DNA of 14,325 bases, from positions 1 to 14,325 of the forward strand of contig CALHHQ010000064.1 of the NCBI GenBank assembly GCA_938030645.1. Direction: 5' to 3'. The notes beneath the pieces were generated by a model that was given only the letters and a program-made list of their open reading frames with translations, was not told the origin of the DNA and ran no database searches. Below, piece after piece: positions 1-5,998 of the stretch. A program made the position numbers and the translations under genes. Each line of letters starts with the position of its first letter. Within the stretch, counting starts at the first letter, position 1. The stretch is from an uncultured Rhizobiaceae group bacterium (GTDB taxonomy: Bacteria; Pseudomonadota; Alphaproteobacteria; Rhizobiales; Rhizobiaceae).

Positions 1-128
1 CGCTTTCTCCGCACCCTCATGATGTGGACGTGAAAGCCCTTACCCGTCTTGCCACTGTCTATGACATACCCTCAGCGTGCAGTCCGGCAACGGCAGACTT
101 AATTGTCCAGTCTCGTTTTCTTGACTGA
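1..128 (+). CDS. mgsA: Methylglyoxal synthase, C-terminal end (partial, cut by left edge)
   Basis: The reading frame that begins at base 3 and stops at TGA 126-128 translates to the C-terminal 41 residues of methylglyoxal synthase. This cytosolic enzyme converts dihydroxyacetone phosphate to methylglyoxal and phosphate, a bypass of lower glycolysis. The visible signature is PHDVDVKALTRLATVYDIP followed by ACSPATADLIVQS. It lines up with the family pattern PHDPDVKALLRLA...ATADFIIQS, and the His of PHD corresponds to the catalytic His98 of the E. coli enzyme. The protein ends soon after the ATAD block (SRFLD), as alphaproteobacterial members tend to. The N-terminal part, including the phosphate-binding and catalytic Asp region, lies outside the window. 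Its neighbour across a non-coding gap is a tRNA gene on the other strand, so no operon partner is visible. The family call rests on a short but distinctive stretch. Confidence 0.85.
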   Translation, partial: LSPHPHDVDVKALTRLATVYDIPSACSPATADLIVQSRFLD

Positions 129-320
129 TTGGTGCCTCTGCGTCCACTTCGTTCGATTGGCTTAATATCGACAAAAGCTTCTCTTTTCCAAGAATTGATA
201 GCGCAATTGGCAGAGTTTCGACCCAGTGGGTTGAACCTACAAATAAAGCCCCAAACCGTCACTCAGTCGGCAAGTTTTTTTCTTTGTCTAAGCTTGCGAA
301 TTTTTAAATCGGTCAAACGC

Positions 321-407
321 AATTGGGTAACGAAACTCCCGTTTTTGTTTCAAACTCACCCGTTACCCAATTTGTTACCCAGAAATGCTGGGTATTGGGT
401 GGGTAAT
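321..407. repeat. Cluster of five GGGTA words with a perfect 12-bp inverted repeat
   Basis: AATTGGGTAACG at 321-332 is repeated as its exact reverse complement CGTTACCCAATT at 361-372. Further GGGTA words lie at 376-380 (minus), 390-394 (plus) and 401-405 (plus). The arms TACCCAG (376-382) and CTGGGTA (388-394) form a second perfect dyad with a 5-base spacer. The last four words are spaced 11 to 14 bases apart, close to one helical turn. Repeated short direct and inverted words beside a tRNA 3' end resemble the arm-type sites bound by tyrosine integrases and excisionases. No integrase gene is visible here, so the functional reading is an inference. Confidence 0.6.
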
Positions 408-448
408 GGCGGGCATCTACGAGTGCTTTTTCGCATACAAACCCTTAT

Positions 449-480
449 AAAAAAAAGCTTTTGAGTAGCTATGCTCGGAA
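449..480 (-). terminator. Possible terminator of tRNA-Leu
   Basis: On the minus strand, just after the tRNA CCA end, weak dyads (GAG...CTC, then AAAAGCTTTT) run into an eight-T tract (complement of A449-456). The stem is weak, but the position and T tract fit an intrinsic terminator for the tRNA transcript. Confidence 0.4.
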
Positions 481-484
481 GCGT

Positions 485-571
485 TGGTGCCCAGAAGAGG
501 ACTCGAACCTCCACTTCCATAAGGAAACTAGCACCTGAAGCTAGCGCGTCTACCAGTTCCGCCATCTGGGC
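485..571 (-). tRNA. tRNA-Leu (anticodon CAG)
   Basis: Read on the minus strand, the 87-base gene begins GCCCAGA and ends TCTGGGCACCA, giving a perfect 7-bp acceptor stem, discriminator A and an encoded CCA. The anticodon arm is CTAGC-TTCAGGT-GCTAG, which places CAG in the anticodon and reads CUG leucine codons. A long variable arm (TTTCCTTATGGAA) follows, as expected of class II leucine tRNAs. The T arm contains GGTTCGAGTCC and the D arm GGCGGAACTGGTAGACGCG. It stands alone, with its own promoter upstream and a possible terminator downstream. Its 3' end faces a repeat-rich gap, a common arrangement at integration sites. Confidence 0.97.
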
Positions 572-592
572 ATCAGAGGGGCTGCGAAGGCG

Positions 593-621
593 TGTCTAGG
601 GTGGTGGCGGCTGTGTGTCAA
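593..621 (-). promoter_or_regulatory. Sigma-70-type promoter of tRNA-Leu
   Basis: On the minus strand, TTGACA (616-621) is separated by exactly 17 bases from TAGACA (593-598). The spacer is ideal, the -35 box is perfect, and the -10 box differs from TATAAT only at internal positions. Transcription would start near 586, about 15 bases before the mature tRNA 5' end at 571. Confidence 0.8.
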
Positions 622-716
622 TCGCATCTTGCACCTGTGCGGTTAGTTCACATTGCGCTTTTGTGGGCTTTTGTTGCAAATACCGCAGAATAGAAAATGG
701 AGTGTCGTTTTCAGGT

Positions 717-758
717 CCATATTGAACGAACTGGGGTTTCGCTCGGTTTTCAATATGG
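717..758. repeat. Long hairpin upstream of the NDUFA9-like gene
   Basis: CCATATTGAA at 717-726 is matched by the perfect reverse complement TTCAATATGG at 749-758. After a two-base bulge the stem can continue through AAC (729-731) with GTT (746-748). It lies about 60 bases before the ATG at 818 and has no following T tract, so it is not an ordinary terminator. It could act as a leader structure or a protein-binding dyad. The rest of the 572-817 gap shows only the tRNA promoter and no gene I would support. Confidence 0.5.
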
Positions 759-817
759 CTAGAAGCAAGCAAATTGCTGGTCTTATCGACCGCACACCAA
801 AGATCTGGAGCCAATAG

Positions 818-1813
818 ATGCCTCACTCAAATTCGACCAATTCGAAAACGCTAAACGGGACAAAGCTCGTGACCGTATTTGGCGGTTCTGGTTTTGTTGG
901 GCGCCACGTGGTTCGTGCTTTGGCACAGCGTGGTTATCGCGTTCGTGTGGCATGCCGCAGGCCTGATCTGGCAGGACATTTGCAACCGCTTGGAAATGTT
1001 GGGCAAATCCACTGCGTGCAAGCCAATCTGCGATATCGTTGGTCTATAGATCGTGCGGTTGAAGGGTCTAATGTGGTCGTGAACCTTGTCGGCATTTTGG
1101 CTGAAAGTGGACAGCAAAAGTTCGAAAGTTTGCAGGCGCGCGGAGCAGGGTGGATAGCGGAAGCTGCAACGGCTGTGGGCGCCAAAATGATTCAAATATC
1201 TGCCATTGGAGCAGATGCTAATTCAGCAGCGGACTATTCCCGCACCAAAGCATTGGGCGAACAGTTGGTGCGTGAGGCATCTCCCGACGCAATTCTTGTG
1301 CGTCCTTCTATTGTGTTTGGTCCAGAAGACGATTTCTTCAATCTTTTTGGTGCTATGGCCCGTGTCGCTCCCGTTCTGCCGCTGATCGGTGGCGGTAACA
1401 CGAAGCTGCAGCCGGTTTACGTGGGTGATGTTGCCGAAGCCATTGCTTTGGCCGTTGATGGTAAAGTCGCGGCGGGAACTGTTTTGGAATTGGGTGGTCC
1501 TGAAGTTTTGACGTTCCGTGCGTGTTTGGAAAAAATGTTGGAAGTTATTGAGCGGAAACGCGGTTTTGTCTCACTGCCATTTGGCATTGCCAAAGCAATC
1601 GGCGGACTTGCGCAATATGCGCCGGGCGCGCCGATCACGCCTGATCAAGTGGAAATGCTGAAATCGGATAATGTGGTTTCAGAGTCTGCTGAAAGCGCGG
1701 GAAATACGTTGATTGGGCTCGGTATTTCACCTCAGTCAATAGGATCAGTTTTACCGAACTATATGGTACGCTACCGTAAACATGGTCAGTTTGAGGCCAA
1801 TCGAGGTCTGTAG
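818..1813 (+). CDS. Complex I NDUFA9 subunit family protein (atypical SDR, NAD(P)-binding)
   Basis: This 331-residue protein has an N-terminal Rossmann fold. VTVFGGSGFVGRHVVRAL contains the dinucleotide-binding GGSGFVG at residues 22-28, followed by a basic RVRVACRRP stretch after the second strand. A YSRTK (YxxxK) segment and a SIVFGPEDDFFNLF segment are characteristic of the NDUFA9-like atypical short-chain dehydrogenases that bacteria encode. Mitochondrial homologues are accessory subunits of respiratory complex I. The bacterial proteins bind NAD(P)H, but their reaction is not settled. Length is normal for the family. The ATG at 818 has GGAG at 807-810, seven bases upstream. No membrane segment or signal peptide is visible. 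It appears monocistronic: the tRNA upstream is on the other strand, and the next gene follows after a large regulatory gap. The family call is secure, the function is not. Confidence 0.85.
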   Translation: MPHSNSTNSKTLNGTKLVTVFGGSGFVGRHVVRALAQRGYRVRVACRRPDLAGHLQPLGNVGQIHCVQANLRYRWSIDRAVEGSNVVVNLVGILAESGQQKFESLQARGAGWIAEAATAVGAKMIQISAIGADANSAADYSRTKALGEQLVREASPDAILVRPSIVFGPEDDFFNLFGAMARVAPVLPLIGGGNTKLQPVYVGDVAEAIALAVDGKVAAGTVLELGGPEVLTFRACLEKMLEVIERKRGFVSLPFGIAKAIGGLAQYAPGAPITPDQVEMLKSDNVVSESAESAGNTLIGLGISPQSIGSVLPNYMVRYRKHGQFEANRGL

Positions 1814-2023
1814 CGCAAGTGATCACCTGTTCGGCAATGGTTCATAATTGTCACACCCGCGAATTTGTGATCACGCAAGCTGTTGATTTACGTAACGTAA
1901 GTATGCAACTTTCTACGAAATTGTGATGCCGTCTTAATATCATAGCAATTGATATTTAGCAGTATCGAAGCAGTCGGTTACAAAAATTGTGACAAGTCTT
2001 CCTAATTGAGATGGTTTCTGTTC
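1814..2023. promoter_or_regulatory. Dyad-rich control region before the L,D-transpeptidase gene
   Basis: This gap holds two copies of the perfect palindrome GTGATCAC (1819-1826 and 1867-1874), exactly 48 bases apart. TTGTGA occurs three times in the same orientation (1865-1870, 1921-1926, 1987-1992), and TTGTCACA lies at 1848-1855. A near-palindrome TTACGTAACGTAA is at 1888-1900. A weak promoter (TTGTGA 1921-1926, 16-base spacer, TAGCAA 1943-1948) is possible. The binding protein cannot be named from sequence alone. Confidence 0.45.
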
Positions 2024-4123
2024 ATGCGTAAAATTCTTACACTCGCTCTTGCGTCCACATTTTTAACGGTCGCATCACCTGCTTTTGTGCCCGCGGAAGT
2101 GCAAGCGAGAAGTCTGTTTGAATCATTGTTTCCAAAGACAGCAAAACGCCGCAAGGAACGTCGTTTGCGCAAGCAGCGGCGTCGCATTCAGCTGTGGGAG
2201 CAACAAGAGCGACAGCGTCGCAAAGTCATAAAACGCGCAAAACGCATTAAACCCGCGTTGAAAAAGAAACGTAGAACTGCTCGTGCAAAGCCTGCCAAGA
2301 TCGAAAGCGTTGGTTTCAAAACCTATTTCCCGCGTTCTATTCAAAACGTAAAACTCGCAGGGCTGGCGAGCGCGTTTACAGCGTATAATGCTAAATTGAT
2401 TGCAGAGGAAAATGCGAAGCTGCAAGAAACGCGGCTTCAGAACACCGTGCAAGAGCAAGCACTTGTCATTTTGGCTTCTTCTCAGGCGAATCAATTGAAG
2501 CCGGATACCTCCAGTGTGGGCTCGGTGGATTCGCAATCAAAGACGCAAGCCGAAAAGCCGATTATGTATTTGTCTTCTGGTGCGCAACATCTGAGCAAAA
2601 TTTCATTGCGCGCACCAAAGTCTCTCTCAAAGGCAATTACAAAGCATTATAAGAAATCTCCAAACTTCCTTTGGATTGATGCCAAGGGACAACCGACCCA
2701 AAGCGCCAAAGATCTTGTGTCTGTTCTGGAAAATGCCGAAGCATTTGGGATGACATCTGCTCATTATCAGGTGCCTGACTATTCGTTTGATGCTGCGCTT
2801 GATCACGACTTGATGTTGCATGCTGCCATGGAATTTGAATTTGCTTTAACCGTGAGTGCACTGCGCTACGCGAATGATGCACGCCATGGTTTGGTCGATC
2901 CGAACCGAGTGAGCGGCTATCACGACTTCAAAGGCTTGCAGAACAATTACGCTAAGTCTTTGACCAATCTCGCTAAAGCTGATGAGCCTAGAAATGTGCT
3001 GTTGAACTCGCATCCGCGCGATAAGTCGTTTGAAGCATTACGCTCCGAATTGAAGATATTGCGTGGAGCGGCGGAAGGTTATGATGCTGTTTCCATAAAA
3101 TCCGGCACGTTCATTCGCCCGGGTCAAACCAATGATCAGGTTGCAAACATCGTGGAGAGCATTCGTCGCACAGCCGATGCTGACATGCTGGCGAACCACT
3201 TTGATGTGTTCGCAGTTGAACACAGCGATGGTCTTTACGACGAGAGTGTCGTCGCTTTGGTGAAAGACTTTCAGCGCTCCAAAAAATTGAAGCCTGATGG
3301 AATTGTTGGTCGCAACACGATTTCACGCATGGTTGGCGACAACCCTGCTGTTAAATTGAATAAAGTGCTTTACGCCATGGAACGGTTGCGTTGGCATCCT
3401 GACCGTTTGGGGGCGAACCATGTGTTCATCAACCAACCTGCTTATCGTGCGACCTTGTATAAAGGCGGTGTGAAGAAGCTTTCGATGCGCACTGTGGTTG
3501 GCAAAGTGGCCAATCAAACGAACTTCTTCCACGACACAATCGACTACGTGGAGTTCAATCCTTACTGGGGCATTCCGCGCTCGATTTTGGTCAATGAGAT
3601 GCTGCCGAAACTGCGTCGCAATGCCAGTTATCTGGACAACAAAGGATATGAGGTGACAACGACCAGCGGTCGCCGCATTTCTTCTTCAAGTGTGGATTGG
3701 TGGTCAGTTGGGGCAAACTTCCCCTACAATGTACGCCAACCTCCTGGGCCAAAGAATGCGCTGGGAGAATTGAAAATCATGTTCCCTAACAAGCATTCGA
3801 TCTACATGCATGACACACCAGCAAAGAGCTTGTTTAAGCGCGATCAACGCGCTTATAGCCATGGTTGTGTTCGTTTGGCAGAGCCACGCAAAATGGCTGC
3901 AGCCGTGCTTGGCACGTCGGTTGATCATGTCTCGTCGCAAATTCGTCAGGGTAAGAACAAAACCCAGCGTTTGAAGTCAAAAATGTCGGTTTATGTGTCT
4001 TATTTTACCGCTTGGCCGAACGAAGCGGGTAAAGTTGAATTCTTTGGTGATGTGTACAAACGTGACAACGCGTTGGGCAAAGCACTGGCTTTGGAAAACA
4101 AAGCTCGTATGCCCAAGGCCTAA
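2024..4123 (+). CDS. Murein L,D-transpeptidase, YcbB/LdtD-like, secreted, with basic linker
   Basis: The 699-residue product probably acts in the periplasm, forming 3-3 cross-links in peptidoglycan or attaching proteins to it. An N-terminal signal (MRKILTLALASTFLTVASPA, cleavage probably near VQA at 26-28) is followed by an extremely basic segment at residues 38-92, where 29 of 55 residues are Lys or Arg. Residues about 200-390 resemble the L,D-transpeptidase scaffold domain. Residues about 393-440 form a peptidoglycan-binding domain 1 (LVKDFQRSKKLKPDGIVGRN). From about 466 on lies the YkuD catalytic domain. Its motif runs from His596 (HDTP) to YSHGCVRL, with His613 and catalytic Cys615. A TTG at 2006 also opens the frame, but ATG 2024 gives a cleaner signal peptide and follows a weak purine-rich TTGAGATGG. 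The gene is flanked by gaps and is probably transcribed alone. Confidence 0.9.
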   Translation: MRKILTLALASTFLTVASPAFVPAEVQARSLFESLFPKTAKRRKERRLRKQRRRIQLWEQQERQRRKVIKRAKRIKPALKKKRRTARAKPAKIESVGFKTYFPRSIQNVKLAGLASAFTAYNAKLIAEENAKLQETRLQNTVQEQALVILASSQANQLKPDTSSVGSVDSQSKTQAEKPIMYLSSGAQHLSKISLRAPKSLSKAITKHYKKSPNFLWIDAKGQPTQSAKDLVSVLENAEAFGMTSAHYQVPDYSFDAALDHDLMLHAAMEFEFALTVSALRYANDARHGLVDPNRVSGYHDFKGLQNNYAKSLTNLAKADEPRNVLLNSHPRDKSFEALRSELKILRGAAEGYDAVSIKSGTFIRPGQTNDQVANIVESIRRTADADMLANHFDVFAVEHSDGLYDESVVALVKDFQRSKKLKPDGIVGRNTISRMVGDNPAVKLNKVLYAMERLRWHPDRLGANHVFINQPAYRATLYKGGVKKLSMRTVVGKVANQTNFFHDTIDYVEFNPYWGIPRSILVNEMLPKLRRNASYLDNKGYEVTTTSGRRISSSSVDWWSVGANFPYNVRQPPGPKNALGELKIMFPNKHSIYMHDTPAKSLFKRDQRAYSHGCVRLAEPRKMAAAVLGTSVDHVSSQIRQGKNKTQRLKSKMSVYVSYFTAWPNEAGKVEFFGDVYKRDNALGKALALENKARMPKA

Positions 4124-4173
4124 GACTAAGCTGGCAGCAGCGCCGTCAATTTAGTCCATTCGCTTCATTCAGC

Positions 4174-4202
4174 TTGACTTAAGACCTGAGGGGGAGGATA
4201 CC
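4174..4202 (+). promoter_or_regulatory. Possible promoter before the RNA helicase gene
   Basis: TTGACT (4174-4179) is followed after 17 bases by GATACC (4197-4202). The -35 box is good and the -10 box is poor. If used, it gives a leader of roughly 80 bases before the helicase ATG. The -10 box overlaps the loop and right arm of the hairpin listed separately. Confidence 0.3.
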
Positions 4203-4207
4203 CCCTC
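4188..4207 (+). repeat. GC-rich hairpin between L,D-transpeptidase and helicase genes
   Basis: GAGGGGG (4188-4194) and CCCCCTC (4201-4207) form a perfect 7-bp stem with a six-base loop (AGGATA). No T tract follows (TTGTTGCG), so it is at best a weak intrinsic terminator for the upstream gene. It may instead be a structure in the helicase control region. A second short dyad (GCGCG 4213-4217, CGCGC 4230-4234) lies just downstream. Confidence 0.45.
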
Positions 4208-4287
4208 TTGTTGCGCGGGCACGAGACCACGCGCCATGCACTTGCTTTCATATTGCTAGCCGGGTGCACCTTATGAAAGCTATATAT

Positions 4288-5910
4288 ATGTCTGAATTTG
4301 CCGAACTGGGGCTGAACAGCAAATTGCTGCGCCCACTGAGTGATCAAGGTATCACGACCCCAACCCCCATCCAGAAACAGGCTATTCCCCATGTGCTGAA
4401 TGGCCATGATGTGATGGGTCTTGCCCAAACTGGCACGGGCAAAACGGCGGCATTTGGCCTGCCTTTAGTTCATAAACTGCTGGAAGATGGTGCGCGACCA
4501 GAGGCAAAGTCTGCGCGTTCGTTAATCCTTGCGCCTACCCGCGAGTTGGTGAATCAAATTGCAGACAATTTGCGCGCCTATGTGAAGGGAACCCCAATTT
4601 GGGTGAGTTCTGTTGTGGGCGGTCAATCGATCAATTCGCAAATCAAGCACTTGATGAAAGGGACCGACATTCTTGTGGCGACGCCGGGCCGCTTGTTGGA
4701 CCTGACAGATCGTGGCGCGTTGAAACTCGATACCACATCGTTCTTGGTGCTGGATGAAGCCGACCAGATGCTGGATATGGGGTTTATTCATCAACTGCGC
4801 AAAATTGCGAAATTGTTGCGTCAGCCGCGTCAAACCATGTTGTTTTCAGCAACGATGCCGAAGACCGTTGAAGACCTGTCACGGTCATTTTTGAACGACC
4901 CAATTCGCATTGAGGTCTCGCCTCCGGGCACTGCTGTAAAGAAAGTGAAGCAGTCTGTCCGCTTTGTGTTGTCTGGTGCGAAGACCGAATATTTGAAAGA
5001 CGCGCTGCTGGAAAACCCTGATGCATTGTCGCTTGTTTTTGGGCGCACCAAACACGGCGCTGAAAAGCTGATGAAACATTTGGTGGCCAGCGGTTTTAAA
5101 GCGGTGTCCATTCATGGCAACAAGAGCCAAGGTCAGCGTGATCGTGCTTTGAAAGAATTTAAAACGGGCAAGGCCAACATTCTTGTCGCAACGGATGTTG
5201 CGGCGCGCGGCATCGATATCTCCGGCGTCACCCATGTTTATAATTACAATCTGCCCGAAGTGCCTGAGAACTATGTGCACCGCATTGGCCGTACGGCACG
5301 GGCAGGCCGCGAAGGCCGCGCAATTGCTTTTTGCGCGCCAGATGAGCGCAAATTGCTGTGGCAAATTGAGAAAGTGATGGGCGTCGAAATTCCCGTAGAA
5401 GAAGGTGATGGCAGCGAAGATCATGCACCTGTCGATCCGCCCAAACGTGGACAACGTAACAAGGGCGGTAACCGTCGTGGCGATGGCGCGCCAAAGAAAA
5501 AGCCAAACAACCGAACCGGAAAACCGTCTGCCAAGAAACACCCACGTCGCGGCAATGATGTGCGTGAGGCGGATGCGCCTGCAGAAGGCCGTCCGACAGT
5601 GTCGCGTGAAGTCACCAATCGCCATCAATCGAAACGCGAAGGTGCCAATCGAGAAGGTTCCAGACGTGGCGGGCCAAAGCGGGAAGAAGGCGGAGCTTCG
5701 TCAGGCACAGGTGCAGGCGCTAAACGCAATGCACGCCGTGCAAAACCTGCGGGAGCAGGGGGGGGCTCCGATCAACCAAAGGGCAAACCACATCACGCCA
5801 AAGGCGCACGTTCCGGCAAACCAAGATCAGGAAAGTTCGGTGGTAACCGAAGCGGTGGCGGTGGACGATCAGGCAGTGGCAAACCAAGTGGTGGTCGCGG
5901 GCGGGGCTAG
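4288..5910 (+). CDS. rhlE: DEAD-box ATP-dependent RNA helicase, RhlE type
   Basis: This 540-residue ATP-dependent RNA helicase unwinds RNA duplexes, probably in ribosome assembly, RNA decay or cold adaptation. All core motifs are visible. The Q motif is in FAELGLNSKLLRPLSDQGIT...TPIQ and motif I is AQTGTGKT (46-53). PTREL and TPGR follow. Motif II is DEAD (156-159), motif III is SAT (187-189), then VATDVAARGIDI and HRIGRTARAG (from 331). A basic, low-complexity tail from about residue 375 to the end is rich in Lys, Arg, Gly and Asn and finishes in Gly-Arg repeats (SGGRGRG), a typical RNA-binding extension. GTG at 4264 and ATG at 4273 are in frame upstream. ATG 4288 (MSEFAELGL) matches the usual start just before the Q motif, though its ribosome site is weak. 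The next gene is convergent. The RhlE subgroup call is likely but not certain. Confidence 0.9.
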   Translation: MSEFAELGLNSKLLRPLSDQGITTPTPIQKQAIPHVLNGHDVMGLAQTGTGKTAAFGLPLVHKLLEDGARPEAKSARSLILAPTRELVNQIADNLRAYVKGTPIWVSSVVGGQSINSQIKHLMKGTDILVATPGRLLDLTDRGALKLDTTSFLVLDEADQMLDMGFIHQLRKIAKLLRQPRQTMLFSATMPKTVEDLSRSFLNDPIRIEVSPPGTAVKKVKQSVRFVLSGAKTEYLKDALLENPDALSLVFGRTKHGAEKLMKHLVASGFKAVSIHGNKSQGQRDRALKEFKTGKANILVATDVAARGIDISGVTHVYNYNLPEVPENYVHRIGRTARAGREGRAIAFCAPDERKLLWQIEKVMGVEIPVEEGDGSEDHAPVDPPKRGQRNKGGNRRGDGAPKKKPNNRTGKPSAKKHPRRGNDVREADAPAEGRPTVSREVTNRHQSKREGANREGSRRGGPKREEGGASSGTGAGAKRNARRAKPAGAGGGSDQPKGKPHHAKGARSGKPRSGKFGGNRSGGGGRSGSGKPSGGRGRG

Positions 5911-5998
5911 GTTTTTGGCGCTGCAAAAAGTTCAGCGAGCTTATATTAGCATATTGCGGCTCATTGCCGATCTTCGCAAACTCCGGAAATGCCGATCA

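Larger units (their letters stand above)
129..484. other. Gene-free stretch between mgsA and tRNA-Leu, with GGGTA repeat cluster
   Basis: No convincing gene is seen in these 356 bases. Open frames exist on both strands, but they encode compositionally odd peptides, lack ribosome sites and match no family I recognise. The right half (321-407) holds a cluster of GGGTA(A) words in both orientations, listed separately, and an A/T-rich tract lies near 449-456. The stretch borders the 3' end of a tRNA gene, the usual target of tyrosine integrases. It may therefore be the remnant or flank of a lost integrative element, which is inference only. Confidence 0.5.

Noticed and set aside
129..464. Open frame of 111 codons on the plus strand after mgsA
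   Set aside because: No ribosome site, odd composition, and it spans the GGGTA repeat cluster. Nothing resembles a known protein.
356..565. Minus-strand open frame covering the tRNA region
   Set aside because: It is the translated tRNA-Leu and its repeat-rich flank, not a gene.
596..826. Minus-strand open frame of 76 codons between the tRNA and the NDUFA9-like gene
   Set aside because: It ends on top of the tRNA promoter, begins inside the neighbouring gene's start region and has no recognisable features.
4885..5628. Minus-strand frame of 247 codons opposite the helicase
   Set aside because: It lies wholly antisense to conserved helicase motifs and has no family resemblance.
5911..5998. 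Terminator between the convergent helicase and CoA ligase genes
   Set aside because: Only a 5-bp dyad (CGCTG 5919-5923, CAGCG 5933-5937) and a repeated TGCCGATC (5965-5972, 5990-5997) are seen, with no T tract. This is too weak to call.
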